A stretch of 64,000 nucleotides of DNA from Pontederia crassipes. Lineage: Eukaryota; Streptophyta; Magnoliopsida; Commelinales; Pontederiaceae. The stretch spans positions 60,089,947-60,153,946 of the forward strand of contig CM060191.1 of NCBI GenBank assembly GCA_030549335.1. The letters are read 5' to 3'. The notes beneath the pieces were generated by a model. That model was not told the DNA's origin. It ran no database searches and was given only the letters and a program-made list of their open reading frames with translations. Position numbers and translations under genes: made by a program. The first letter of the stretch is position 1, and every line of letters begins with the position of its first letter. Below are positions 23,931-38,155 of this stretch, piece by piece.

Positions 23931-25211
23931 TTACTTTCTAATGTGGTTAAATTTCTTTCATTTAAATATATACCATTAATTTGAATAATCAATAATCATA
24001 ACCTAACACCACCCCCCCTTCCACACACCCCCACGTGCAGTCCCCTTCTTTCTAATTTTATTAACTTTACATAATTATAATGTATTATTAATTTCAAGAT
24101 AAAAAATATGTGTATATTTATGAAAAGATTTGTAATATAACATGCGAATTTATAAGAAATAATATATGCACTAAAAACATTAATTTCTTTCTATAAAAAA
24201 ATAAATTATGTTCAATTGTATCTTCTTATAACTTTTTAAAGATATATATATATCTATTACGTTAGAAATAATTATATTATTTCATCGTAAAATTTAAATT
24301 GGAAGATAAACATGAAAAACACGAAAAAAATTAAGCATGATGGATAACATAATATATTCTAATTAAACTAAAATGATATTTATAGATATAAGTTTTTTCC
24401 ATATATATTGCTTCCAAATTAATCTTTTTATTTTTTTAAAAAAATTTAAATAGAAACTCGGTATAATTCTATATATTCATGCATATATGCATTTCACTTT
24501 TTCTTCCATGTTCTTTACGTCTTGGCCCTTCGTAATTATTGATCTTTCTGGGTCCCGGGCATAGCTACAAGACGAAAACCTTCAAAGCATTATATACATT
24601 TATTTTAGGGTAGGATCAAAGTTTATAATTCTTTTGGAAATTTAAAATACTTCATTTCGAGATTGTATTTCAACCTCCATTTTTAATTACTGTCAATAGT
24701 TTTTTTATGTTAAATAAAATATACTTATATTCAATCGTTTTCTTTCATTGAAAAATTTCCTTGCCGATGCCAAGTGTGATACCGTTGCAAACACGTGTTA
24801 AGAATATCGCTGTAGAATCACAATTCAGTTTTATGATTTAACATTTGTTTAATAAAACATAGTAAGCCTTTTCATCATGAGAGTAGATTGTACAAGGTTC
24901 AATTACAGATGAATTATGGCTTATATCTATACACTACTATTATGCTAATATCGAATATTAGGGCACTAGTCATGTTCATATTTATGTGCAAATCAATCAT
25001 CACCATTTATTCGTCATGTACGACTTCAAATATAGAAAAAAATTTAGCATAGTCTAATATCGTCAAAGAGAGGATGCAGCCGCCAGATCCGAAGGATGAA
25101 GAACAATCCTTGAAGATTCAGGAGCGAATATGCTTGCAAGAGAGAGGAAATCCATGAGAGTGACAAAAAAAAATCATCTAAGAGAAGGAAGGATGGCAGT
25201 ATAGGATCTTC
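23931..25211. other. Spacer between Helitron candidate and copia element
   Basis: Bases about 24,333-24,470 are a diverged copy of the first 125 bases of the window. No gene was recognised. The last 140 bases before the copia insertion, together with 30,211-30,330 on the other side, form one interrupted pre-insertion sequence of unknown identity. Confidence 0.4.
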
Positions 25212-25216
25212 CCGCC

Positions 25217-25473
25217 TGTTGTCGTGTGTAATATTCTAGCAGACATGTAACGGTCATTGGATGTCAGTGTAGCGGTTGTTAGTGTATATAATATTTTCTA
25301 TTTTATGTAATAGTTTCGGACACTATAAAAACCTGTAAGAGCTGAGTTGTTGTTGGTTGGTGTATTCATAAAAATAAAAGTTCAGAATGGCTTTGCTCCA
25401 AAATCTCCATCGTGTTCTTCCCAGCGTTTGCAGGTTCTGCTGATACAGAAGGTTCTTCGATCGAGTTTCAACA
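25217..25473 (+). repeat. 5' LTR of copia element 1
   Basis: It starts TGTTGTCGTG and ends AGTTTCAACA. A TATA-like ACTATAAAAACC at about 25322-25333 is a plausible promoter element. Confidence 0.95.
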
Positions 25474-25486
25474 TGGTATCAGAGCT
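25474..25486 (+). other. Primer-binding site, copia element 1
   Basis: TGGTATCAGAGCT directly follows the 5' LTR. It is the standard plant copia site complementary to initiator methionyl-tRNA. Confidence 0.95.
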
Positions 25487-25666
25487 AAGTGATCACGATC
25501 TTTTTTCTCTTATCTGATTTGGACAGATCAAGTTTCTGATCTCTGATATGAAGCTATTTTGATTCAATCTGAATCTGAGGTTTTCAGATATGAGGTTTTC
25601 TATTCTCTACTATTGTGAATCTATTTTCTGGTGATTCTTCTTCTGATTGTTTCACATAATATCAAC

Positions 25667-28600
25667 ATGTCGGCTTCTGATTCTGCTGGATCTAGTTCAT
25701 TTGTGATTGATATTCTGAATCCTCTCTTCTTGAGTCCATCGAATAAGCCGGGTCTTGTAATGATTCCAATCCAATTATTAGGATTGGAAAACTATGTAGA
25801 CTGGAGTGATGCCATGTTCAATGCATTGCTGGCGAAAAATAAATATATGTTTGTCAATGGTTCTTGCACAATTGACAAGGTGGATCCAAGTCTTCACTTT
25901 CAGTGGAAGATGTGCAATGCGATAGTTATATCGTGGATTATAAGCACCACTTCAATAGGTCTTGTTAGTAGAATTTCTTATGCACAGAGTGCTCATAAGG
26001 TCTGGACTGAATTAAAGGAACGATTTCAGCAGCATGACTCTGTACAGGTTTATTCTCTGGAGAATGATTTATATAATCTATGTCAGGGTTCTTTGACAGT
26101 TTCAGATTATTTTTCTAAGATGAAAAACTATTGGGAGGAACTGAGCCTTATGACTCCGGAGTTACCAGTTTGAATGATGTCTATAAGAATTTTTTAGAGC
26201 AAAGAAAACTTTATCATTTTCTAATGGGATTGAATGATGAGTTTAGTCATTTACGTTCTCAAATACTTATGATGACTCCATTGCCATCTCTACGTCAAGC
26301 TCACTCACTGTTGGCAGAAGAAGAACACAGGAAGAAAAAATCTGTTGTGTTGGATTCTGATCAAGTTGCCTTAGCTGGGAACATGTTTCAAGGGACCTTT
26401 ACAAAACAAAAAAGGGATAACATATTTTGTGATCATTGTAAGAATCCAGGGCACAGAAAATCAAATTGCTATAAAATAATTGGTTATCCAGCTGGTTACA
26501 AATTTAAAGGTCAATTTCAAAATTCTGCCAATTCCTCTCAAATCCAACAATTATCAGAATATGTAGTTAATTCTAAAAACCAAAACAAGGTGGAAGAATT
26601 TGGAGTTGTAGAGATTAAGCCTACCTCTCCTTTTACTGAAGAGCAGCACAAGTATTTGATGAAATTTCTTACCAGTAATCAAGTGAAGCCTACTCTAGAT
26701 CAATATATTAATATGGTAGGTATTGCTTCTTTTGCCAATTCCACTAATTGGATTATAGATTCAGGGCTTCATGTGATATGACAACTCATCTAGATTGGTT
26801 ATTTGATGTTCAAATTTTACAAACTAAAAATATTATCACTCTACTTGATGGAAGCACTTCTATAGCCAGTCATTTTGGAACCCTCAACATTAATGCAGAT
26901 TTGAAACTTTGTAATGTGCTTTGTGTCCCAAACTTCAAGTTCAATCTTATCTCTGTGGGACAACTTACTAAAGATTTGGGAATTATGGTATTGTTTACAT
27001 CAGATTCTGTATTCATACAAGGCTCTGTGAATGGAATGGGGAACCAGATTGGTGAATTGAAGGATGTATTGTACTACTTGACTGACACTAATCAGAGCTG
27101 TGCAGTAGTACAGAAGACTGATATGGATCTGTGGCATCAAAGACTTGGTCATTTGCCCTTTTGATAGAATGCAACAATTGCCTGTAATAAAACAATGTAA
27201 TATTCAGAATATTACTCATTGTACTGTGTGCCTTATGGCCAGACAAACTAAAATTCCTTTTCACTCTTTTGGAAACAGAACTTCTGAGCCTTTTTGTTTA
27301 ATCCATATTGATACATGGGGACTTTTTAAAGTTCCCACATATAATGGCAACAATTATTTTGTTACGTTGATGATTACACAAGGTTGACCTAGATTTATTT
27401 GATAAAATATAAATCAGATTGTCTCAAAGTTCTTACTCATTTCTTGCATATGGTGGAGAATCAGTTTGATATCAAAGTCAAGTGTGTAAGGACTGATAAT
27501 GGCTCTGAATATTGTAACAGTAGTTGCACATATTTATTTCAAAAGAAAGGAATAATTCATCAAAGATCTTGTGCCTATACTCCTCAACAAAATGGTTTAG
27601 TCTAGAGGAAACATAGGCATATACTTGAGGTTGCTCGAGCCCTACATTTCCAGTCCAATCTGCATTTGACATTCTTGGGTTATCTAGTTCAAGATGCTGT
27701 TCATATTATAAATAGTCTTCCTCTAAAAGTCCTTGATAATATCTCACCATATGAACTCTTCTTTAAAGAACAGCCAAATTTACATGATCTAAGAGTTATT
27801 GACTGTCTGTGTTATATAACAAATAAGGTCGTTGCATCCAAGTTTGATAAGAAAGCCTTGCCTTGTGTTTTTTTGGGTTACTCTATGATCCACAAAGGTT
27901 ATAAAGTTGCAGAATTGGGCACTGATAATGTTTTTGTTTCTCGAGATATTAGATTTGTTGAACATGTTTTTCCTTACAAATTAGAACTTTCACAGCATCC
28001 TGCTTGTTCTCAAAATTTCTCTTTGTACTGTTATTCCCTGTGACTATGACATCATTCCAACCTCTGCTCCTGTTCCTCCTCATGATGATGTTTCTGAATC
28101 TCAGCATGAGTTGCCTCCTTCTCCTGATGTGCATTCTTCTCCTTCAACAGATGCAATTATACCTTCACCTTTATCTCCTCTAGTTTCCTCTATTGCACCT
28201 GTTATACCACCAGACCTCAAAGACCTCAAAGAGCTTCTAAACTTCCTTCATGGCTTAAGGATTATGTTGTATCTTCTGCTAATGTCATTAACGTGAAGTA
28301 TCCACTTCATACTGTTGTTTCTTATCAGGCCAGCACTTCAAATTATACTACCTTTGTTTAAGCTCTTAATAAAGTTCAGGAGCCAGTTTCCTTTCAGTAG
28401 GCTATTCAAAATCCTAGATGGATACAAGCCATGAATGATGAACTCTCTGCTTTGAAAGAAAATGGAACTTGGGAAGTTGTTGAACTTCCTCCTGGTAAAG
28501 AGGTTGTGGGGTGCAAATGGGTTTATAAGGTTAAATTGAATTCGAATGGTGATATTGAAAGGTTTAAAGCTAGGCTGGTTGGCAAAGGTTATAATCAACA

Positions 28601-29946
28601 AGAGAGTGTTGATTTTAAAGAGACTTTTAGCCCTGTTGCCAAATCTGTTACTATCAGAATTTTATTTTCTGTTGCTGCTCAACATAATTGGCTTCTTTTT
28701 CATTGAGATGTTAACAATGCCTTCCTGAATGATGAATTATATGAGAAAGTGTATATGCAGATTCCTGAACGATATAAAGGTGAGGGGGAGACACAAGGAA
28801 AAGTTTGCAGACTTATAAGGTCTTTGTATGACCTTAAGCAAGCTTCACGCCAGTGGAATATCAAACTTACTGAGTTATTAATCAATTCTGGATTCCAGCA
28901 GAGCCCCAATGATCATACCTTGTTTACCAAGTCACAAGGACTCGAGTTTATAGCTCTTTTGATTTATGTCGATGATATCTTGGTAGCAAGCAATAGTTTA
29001 AGACTAGTTGCTTCTACTAAAGATTCCTTACAGCAACATATTAAGATGAAAGATTTAGGAGAGGCAAAATTCTTCCTAGGAATGGAAATTTCACGTTCTT
29101 CTTCAGGAATTCTATTGACTCAGCGAAAATATGCATTAACCATGTTATCAGATATGAGCCTCACAGTTGCCAAACCTGCCACGCCTATGGAGCAGAATCT
29201 CAAACTTACTACGGTGGAGTATGACAAATATTTTCCACCTTCTATAATGGATTCATCACTTGCTTCTCCTTTATCCTTTCAGAGATTAGTTGGCAGACTA
29301 ATATACCTCACAAATACTCGTCCAGACATCATGTTCGCAGTACGCTATCTTAGCTAATTCATGCATGCCCCAAAAGAATCTCACCTTCATGCTGCAATGC
29401 GAGTGATTCATTATCTGAAATTTGCTCCTGGATTGGGAATTCTATTTTTTGCTATGACACAAAAGTAACTGCATTTGCAGATGCAGACTGGGCGTCATGT
29501 ATTCTCACGCATCGATCCATTTCAGCTTACTGCATTAAAGTTGGAAGTTCTTTAGTCTCCTGGAAATAAAAAAACAGACAATGGTGGCACGTTCTTCAGC
29601 AGAAGCCGAGTATCGCAGTATCGCTTTGGTTGTTGCAGAACTAATTTGGTTGGACCGAGTGTTTGCTGAGCTGCAAACTACTTTGAATCATCATTTTTTC
29701 GTCTTCACTGACAGTCAAGCTGCTTTACAAATGGTTGAAAACCCTATTTTCCATGAACGAACGAAACATGTGGATGTTGATTGTCACTTTATTCGTGACA
29801 AATCTCTTCAGAAGTTAATTAACCTTCAACACATTTCGACTAAAGATCAATTAGCAGACATTCTTATCAAAGCTCTGAGCAGACATCAACATGATTATCT
29901 CCTCTCCAAGTTGGGAATGTTTAATCTCTTTAAACACCCAACTTGA
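25667..29946 (+). pseudogene. Copia gag-pol polyprotein, multiply broken
   Basis: The ATG at 25667 starts Gag (MSASDSAG...). Gag is interrupted by a frameshift near 26,150. A CCHC knuckle is visible at about 26,430 (CDHCKNPGHRKSNC). The protease DSG lies near 26,757 and is followed by a one-base deletion. A GAG-pre-integrase motif (LWHQRLGHLP) lies near 27,130. Integrase keeps its first acidic residue (HIDTWG) and second (RTDNGSEY), but the catalytic Glu codon is TAG at 27603-27605 (GLV-stop-RKHRH). There is also a frameshift near 27,375. RT has GCKWVYKVK and the YVDD box (LIYVDDILVAS), with a stop at 28704. Near 29,357 there is a stop and shortly after a frameshift. RNase H ends with RSSAEAEYRS, FTDSQAA and ADILIKALS. 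It cannot encode a working polyprotein. Confidence 0.9.
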
Positions 29947-29953
29947 GGGGGAG
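29945..29953 (+). other. Polypurine tract, copia element 1
   Basis: GAGGGGGAG lies immediately before the 3' LTR and overlaps the final stop of pol. Confidence 0.9.
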
Positions 29954-30210
29954 TGTTGTCATGTGTAATATTCTAGCAGACATGTAACGGTCGTTGGATG
30001 TCAGTGTAGCGGTAGTTAGTGTACATAACGTTTTCTATTTTATGTAACAGTTTCGGACACTATAAAAACCTGTAAGAGCTGAGTTGTTGTTGGTTGGTGT
30101 ATTCATAAAAATAAAAGTTCAGAACGGCTTTGCTCCCAAATCTCCATCATGTTCTTCCCAGCGTTTGCAGGTTCTACTGATACAGAAGGTTCTTCGATCG
30201 AGTTTCAACA
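29954..30210 (+). repeat. 3' LTR of copia element 1
   Basis: It is colinear with the 5' LTR over all 257 bases with no gaps and 11 substitutions, and is followed by the CCGCC target duplication. Confidence 0.95.
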
Positions 30211-30215
30211 CCGCC

Positions 30216-31446
30216 ATCGGAGTACAAAACTTACAAGGGAAGAAGGTCACTCGGCATCAATGGGATCCGTCAATCATGAAGAGAGATAAAAAAATTGGAG
30301 GACAATGAGAGCTGCTTCATATCCTAGATAACATATCGTGGTATTTCTAACAAGATCAATCAAAAGCCATGAAATTAATGATAGTGATCAATAGGTGACA
30401 TTTGTGCTTTCGTTGTGAGGGACGACTAGGATGAAACGTGATAGTTTGCTAATAAATGGGTGCATGAGAAGTCCATTTTACTAGGAATGAAGCCAGCCCA
30501 AAATTTAAGGGGGCCCATATGTATAATATACAATTTTTTTTTTCGAAATTTCTATATAAGTAGATATAGGAAATCAAAATCCCACCCCCATCCCCTAACA
30601 AAACCCCTATGTAAAACTATATAGGCACCTGATTGTTCTCCTTAAATCATCTCGGGCCGACCCAAAGCCCAAACAAGTAAACCTCTTGTTTGAGCCCCGA
30701 ACTTAAATGATCTTTCCTAATAATTATTACTATATATACACATTCACATATTACATACCTATACTAGTTTTCCTTAATAAAAAAAATCCACCGTCAAATT
30801 AATTACAAAAAACCAATGAGATTTTCATTAATTGCTCACTGTGAATACTAATTTCATTCTATAAAAAACAATTCCCTTGATGTTTGTCATCCAAAATTGA
30901 TTGCTCAATATTTTCTCATTAATAATATCTATTTTATATTCATCATTCCTAATTAAGTTGTCATTTTTTTTTTGTTTCGAGTAAATTTCAGCAAATGAGT
31001 TCGAACTTGACCCTATTTCTTAAGTTTATTCTCAAACCTTACTTTACAATGGAATCGTTCTCTATTAACTGCTCTTTCGGCCAAGTATAACTAATTTTTC
31101 GATGATTTTGCTTATGTGACACGTAATTAAAAAAATAAAACAAATACATAATACTAAAATAATTTAAAAATAATAATATAGAGCACCACCCTCCTCGGAT
31201 CCAACAAAATTGTCAGAGGTAGACGGGGAGGGTAGTGCCCCTCTTTTTTTAAAAAAAAGGCAGGAGGAGGGACGTACCTCCTTTTTTTTTAAAAAAAATA
31301 TTTTATTAATTATTATATTATTATTTTTTAGTGATGTGCTATGAAAGCAAAATATTAGAAAATTAATTATACCCGAGTCGAAAGAGTAGTTGATAAAATG
31401 AGCTAATTGTTGGATATGATTTATTATAAAGTAAATTTTGAGAATA
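30216..31446. other. Spacer, no gene recognised
   Basis: The first hundred bases continue the sequence interrupted by the copia element. Poly-T and poly-A runs flank a short GC-rich patch near 31,190-31,290. Nothing else is identifiable. Confidence 0.4.
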
Positions 31447-31630
31447 AAGTGACAACAACAACAACAATAAAGCCTTATCTCATTAGGTGGGGTCGACTAC
31501 ATGGATCATACGACGTCATTCCGTTCTACTATTCGTTGATCCATGTTCATGAGATTCGACAGGGTTTTACGCTTGCTGTCGGGGCCTAACACAACTCTCC
31601 CCCTTTATCCGGGCTTGGGACCGGCTATAA
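31447..31630 (-). mobile_element. RTE-type LINE 3' end remnant (probable)
   Basis: On the minus strand a stretch encodes MIHVVDPT-stop followed by a GATAAGGCTTTATTGTTG sequence with a (TTG)n tail. That resembles the end of plant RTE LINE ORFs (…IHVADPT-stop…WDKA) and their trinucleotide tail. The adjacent CCGGTCCCAAGCCCGGATAA is a common companion in dispersed plant repeats. Only about 180 bases remain, so class assignment is tentative. Confidence 0.45.
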
Positions 31631-32586
31631 AACATAGGCGGAGTTGAGAAAAAAATAGATGATAATTTAATGGCTTCCGGCTATAAAACAAGATCCGACC
31701 TTAAAACTTAATTGAGAAAAAATAATTTCTTTTTTATTATTATTATAATTTATGATGATAATAAGATTCTGCAGGAACATTGACCTCAACATGGTTTAGC
31801 ATGAATAAAATTTCTACAAGTTTTCAATTTTTTCATCCTGATGCAGAAATGAGCCAACAAATTAAAATGTCTTTTACACTTCATACCAACTCACAGATGT
31901 TATGCTTATAAGATTTTTCATAACAACCAACAGGGATACATTAGTATGCACTGATCTTAGTGTTTTGTACATGGTCCGCTGGAAAGTGTCAATAATCTTA
32001 ACATCGCCACTGTGTGAAAAGGAGTATAAAGTTACAGAGCATTTATTTATTGAATTTTATCCTTTTTATTCCTCTATTTTATAAGTCATTTTCTTATTTA
32101 TTTAAAAGAGAGTTTAATTTCTGCCTATTTTCACTTTCCTTTTAATTTTTATAACATTCATAATTTTCCTTTTGAGAAAGTACGGTGGGCGCTCTTTTTG
32201 AAATAATTTTATGAAATGTTTAAGATCAACAATGCTAAGAAAAGCTAAATGTTAGTATTCGATTAATAATTTTATATTGTTTTAAAAAATAAAAACTTTT
32301 ATGTATATTAAAAAGTTCGACAGTACCATTTTGTTTTAGGCTCCCGTAACTCTTGGGCCCGGCCCTGCAATAATCTTAAAATTATTCTTGTATTTTCTCC
32401 AACTTTTCATGAAATTTTTATAATGTGAGTTAGGAAAAAAATTATGGACGTCGAAGAAATAGAGGCCCATTTATGTCAACCATTCGGCCTGTGAAAGCTT
32501 TGGATGGGGCCGAATTCTAAGCTTTCCTATCGCACGCATAGAAGGTTCCCGAGACCAAGGTGACGACATGGCAAATTCAGCCGGCG
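31631..32586. other. Upstream region of the F-box gene
   Basis: This is AT-rich sequence becoming GC-rich from about 32,450. An ATG at 32568 lies 19 bases upstream of the chosen F-box start in another frame and would open a short overlapping upstream ORF ending near 32,670. No clear TATA box was identified. Confidence 0.4.
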
Positions 32587-34110
32587 ATGGGGTCAGAGCT
32601 GCCGCGGCCATCGAACACCATAGTCGCCGGAGGAAACCCCGAAATGGGAGACGTCGACGTTGATGACGCCGAGATGGGCGACGCCGGTGTGGACCTCGGA
32701 GGAAGGCGTTGGGAGGAGCTCAACCGGGAGTTGTTAGTGGAGATCTTCGGGAGGGTGGGTGTAGCGGACCGCATCGCCGGCGTCTCTTCCGTCTGTACTT
32801 CGTGGCGCGACGCCTCCCGCGACCCCCTCTGCTGGAGGAGCCTCGACTTTCGCGAATGGAACACCATTGCCTACCGGCTCGGCAGGGACGAACAGGAAAA
32901 CGTGGATATCTTCGGCGAAGTCCTTGATTTCTGCCTCGAGCGAGGCGATGGTCGTGTTGAATCCGTCTTTCTCCCTCCCGTTGCCGACGAGATCGATCTC
33001 CTCGTCATCGCCCGCAGGTGGGATCCCTTTTTTGTAGACTAGGAAGATGATGCGATAATTTGTGGCCCTAAAGTTCCAACTTCTTTTATCGTTTTTTACC
33101 TCAAAGAATTTGGGGATTCGTTAGTTTCATCTGAATTCGAGGTTATCTGATGAACTTTTCTGACGGTAACTATATGCAGTACAGATGTTGTCGCTTTTAA
33201 CCTAAAAATTAACCTGTTGGCCTTTTGCTTACAGTGAAATTTGAGTTACCTTTTAGTTTCATATAACATTGATAAGAATCATATGTTAAATAGTGTTACG
33301 TATTTCTCGTGCAGTGTTTCAAGGTCCATTTGAACAAGTAACATTAACAAGAACCCACTATCGTTATTCTGGTTTCTGTGGCTTTCCCTGTCACTGTTTG
33401 AAGTTGGTTTGTTTTCAACGTTTTGGCATCTTTCCTTTCCTTTCTTTTTGCAGGGAAATAGTTACTCCTTGCAGCAAAAAATTGATCTTGCAGCAATCGC
33501 TTCTCCTATAACCAAGAAATCATTTACCTGACGAATTCAGTATTTTGTTAACAATATGTATTCCCCCATCTTTTGTTGTAGCTGTCCGGAACTGGTCTAC
33601 TTCAGCCTCCCAAATCCGGATATAGACGATGAGTAGTTCTGTGAGGTCATCAGCAAACTGAAGTTTCTTACTGGCATGGCTGTGGACGAGGATCTTATCA
33701 AAGGTGAAGTGCTGGAACATGTAGGAAAGTCCTGCCCTTACTTCACTGAACTGAGAGTGTTCTCAGAGTTTGTGGATGGACAGATGGCATCTGATATCTG
33801 CAAGTACCTCCCAGGCCTTCGGAAGCTCGAGACAACAGATTCCAACATAACCACAAACGCAATCATCACTCTTCTGGATGGGTTGAAGGAGCTCGAGCAT
33901 CTGGACATTTCTGGATATGAAAATTCTGCTGTCACTGATGAGGTTATCATCAAGGCTCAGCGCTTGCAAGTTTTTGTGTGGAATTCCCGGATCGAGTTGG
34001 GTGAATTCATGGACTGCTCTGGCTGCACTGAGGAAGACTGGCTGCAGCAGAGATCCTGCGAGTGCATGCTTCACAGGAAGGTTATGGAATGGCTGACGGA
34101 GCTTTCCTAA
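32587..34110 (+). pseudogene. F-box/LRR protein gene with one in-frame nonsense codon
   Basis: F-box proteins are substrate receptors of SCF (SKP1-cullin) ubiquitin ligases. Exon 1 (32587-33017) encodes an acidic leader and then the F-box (WEELNRELLVEIFGRVGV...VCTSWRDASRDPLCW), at about residues 40-85. The intron is 33018-33581, with donor CAG|GTGGG and acceptor TTGTAG|CTG. Exon 2 continues in phase (ARSCPELVYFSLPNPDIDDE) and has leucine-rich segments (LPGLRKLETTDS, LKELEHLDISGY), ending at 34110. The frame would give 319 codons, but codon 162 is TAG (33634-33636). If real, the product keeps the F-box but loses nearly all LRRs. A CAG-to-TAG change would explain it. The rest of exon 2 is free of lesions, so the mutation is recent, or is a sequencing error. 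The layout resembles plant F-box/LRR proteins of the SKIP1 or At3g48880 type; that match is from memory. Confidence 0.8.
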
Positions 34111-34949
34111 TCTCCCGGGCTTTTGGCAGGACAATGCTGGTCTGACTCTATTAAAACCCTTCTGGGGGGGTTGGGGTGTGTATTTTGGCTTGCTATCTTA
34201 AAAGCAGCTTTTGTATAATTTTTGAAGTTTAAGCTTTTTGAAAATCTAGCAATAGATGTGATGATGGATGAAAGGCAGTTTACCCATGCAACTTTTTCAA
34301 ACGCAGTCTAAACTTGTGTATTGCTGACAAAGGATGCTAAAATTCTTTACTATGTTTGAATTCTTGTCATATATTATAATTGAAATGATTTCACTTGTTT
34401 GCTTCCATCATATATTAGAAATGAAGATCACGGAATTGTCTTATAAGTAATTTCACTTTCGATCCAAATATTTTCTCTATGGAAACTCCATGTGCCTTAT
34501 CAGTGTCCAACTCTGTTTCAATCCTCTTGTGACGAGATATCTATCAGCTATCCAACACAAGAAAGGTCCCGCCGTCACGGTGGGCACAGATGCAGCTACG
34601 ATGCTCGTACGATTGCTTACATCCCAAATTTATTCTTATGTCGAGTTCTCTTTCGCATGAAGCGTACAGTCTACAATAACCTAACGATACAGCAATCACG
34701 GAAAAGCAAGACAGTACAAGAACATGGCCAGACATGGATCGCCCCGGGGGGGCATCATCGAAGGAAGTTGCAGGCGCATGTATAAGCTTCAACGGCAGGT
34801 CACAACGGTTTTATTTATATAACCATTTACATCAATACTAATTAGTAACACTACTGCATCCATTGATGAACACACAGTACACACGTTACCAATACTACAT
34901 CACCTGCGATAGAAATCGTTGAATTGGTTGAGTAATCTAATCGCAACCC
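34111..34949. other. Convergent intergenic region
   Basis: This lies between the 3' ends of two genes facing each other and presumably holds both 3' UTRs. No separate gene is convincing. Confidence 0.5.
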
Positions 34950-35814
34950 TTAATTTGCTGCCAGGATCACTTCACTTCCGCATCGTCGTACGTTGATGTT
35001 GCCACTCCTATTCATAACTCGGACGCGCTCGCACCTTGCTATTTCCAAGCCCCCACATCCTCCTTTGACGTGAACGTCGCCGCAACGTGCAACGGTGACG
35101 CTGCCGCCGCGATCAATGCGAACGTCGCCGCATCGTTTCACGGATGCGTCGCCTGCGGCTTTGACGTCAATATTGCCGCTGCGCTCCAGGGCGACTTTAC
35201 CGATGTCCTCGACGTGGACATCGTTGCACCGACGGACGGAGACGTTGCACGCGCCACGAACGCGAATGTTGTTGCTCCGCTCGACGGAGACGTCGCCTTC
35301 GCCGACGCTCTCTTTTTGGACGTTGCCGAGGAAGCGTCTGCCCTCGATGTCAACGTCGTTGCATCGCCGGACGGAGACGCTGCCGACGCCGCGAAGATGG
35401 ACGTCGTTGCACCGTTCGATCAAGACGTCGCTGGCGCCTTCGATATGGACATCGTTGCAGCGTTTCAGAAGGACGGTTTGACAACCTCGGATGCGAACGT
35501 TCCCTGAGGAGTCAACTCGTACGATGCCGCGGCCGGTGACTTGGATGCTGCCACGGTTGCACTTGAGGTTTCTCGCTTTGATGTCATCATCCTTGGAACC
35601 CAATACCATCTGTCCCAAGAGCTCGTCCAGTTCGTCGCGGATGGACATGAGATTGCAGACTGAACATATCACGGTGAGGCCTAAGCCGAGGGGCTTGCAC
35701 GGACTGCCGCAGTTCGGACATGCTGCTTGTCGCTAATTAAAGTACACATACATATTGAAACATGTAGTAGTTATTAGATGCATGGATTCCTGAATGAAAG
35801 TTTCAGATTCACAG

Positions 35815-37318
<1,504 letters not shown>

Positions 37319-37321
37319 ATT

Positions 37322-37349
37322 CACTACAAGAAAATTGACGATTAGCGAC
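37322..37349. repeat. Left terminal inverted repeat of the CACTA element
   Basis: 28 bases beginning CACTACAAG and ending TTAGCGAC, identical to the complement of 47153-47180. Confidence 0.95.
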
Positions 37350-37790
37350 TCAAGGTTGGAAACGCTAGGGAGGCGCTATTACGTCTCTATTTTGAAGAGC
37401 GTCTCTTTAGCGTCCAACTAATGCCGCAAAATTGAGATGCTGGAAATCGGTGGCTAGTGGCATCGCACTAGAGTAAAAGATAATGAGATGCAACTAGCGC
37501 CACTTGTTGACGCTATATCGATGTTATTAAGATGCGATTTTTGCGGCTGTGCAAAGTAGGACCGCGTCGCTAAGTCGACGCGCAAGGGGCGCTAGACATG
37601 AGGCGCTATTCTTGCGCCCACGTGTCGATACTGTAGGCGCTAGAAAGGCACTAAATTGACGCAAATATGATCGCGCACGTGTCGCCAATGAGACGCTAAG
37701 ATAGCGCTAAGTGTGATATATTTAAATCAGCGTCGACATTTTTTGAGACGCCAATGAGATGCTATGGAGTCGCTACTTGCAAATTTTTTT
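37350..37790. repeat. Left subterminal repeat region
   Basis: Many short GC-containing motifs (GGCGCTA, GACGCTA, GCGTCTC, GCGTCGC) occur in both orientations every 15-40 bases. In En/Spm such repeats bind the TnpA protein. Confidence 0.75.
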
Positions 37791-38155
37791 TACCCGCCCA
37801 GCCTCATTTTTTCCCTTTCCACGCCATATAATTTATAATGCACCTCAAAACGCATTGATATTTATCACAAGCAATATAAAAGCATCACATGCAATATAAA
37901 ATCATCACAGGTAATATAAAACCATCATAGGCATAATATATAACATAAGAATACGAAAACTACTAAATCGAACTAACAAACTATATGTATGTTTAAGTCT
38001 ATAAGTAATAAATGCATAGTTTGTTTTCTATCCTAGGTTCGGTTGTTATTGTTATCATTCCGGATGTTCGATCCAGACGTGCTCGGTCCAAGGCCTCGCG
38101 GGGATGGATTCTACGTCGGGATCAATCCCTGAATCGCCTGCAATAGAGGAGCCAA

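Larger units (their letters stand above)
25217..30210 (+). mobile_element. Ty1/copia retrotransposon, full length, inactive
   Basis: The 4,994-bp element has 257-bp LTRs with TG...CA ends, a 5-bp target duplication CCGCC (25212-25216 and 30211-30215), a tRNA-Met-type primer site and a polypurine tract. Gag, protease, integrase, reverse transcriptase and RNase H follow in copia order, with integrase before RT. The LTRs differ at 11 of 257 positions by my count, nine of them transitions, which suggests an insertion old enough to have accumulated its several coding lesions. The short LTRs and compact size resemble the Ale/Retrofit branch; that is inference. Confidence 0.95.

Noticed and set aside
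24946..24975. GGGCACTAGT near 24,970 as a second Helitron 3' end
   Set aside because: No GC-rich hairpin precedes it.
32560..32586. Start of the F-box frame at 32560
   Set aside because: The codon there is GTG; the first in-frame ATG is 32587.
35070..35507. Long plus-strand frame opposite the solenoid gene, rich in Ala, Asp and Val
   Set aside because: It is the antisense shadow of the 48-bp coding periodicity of the minus-strand gene, with no independent start context or domain.
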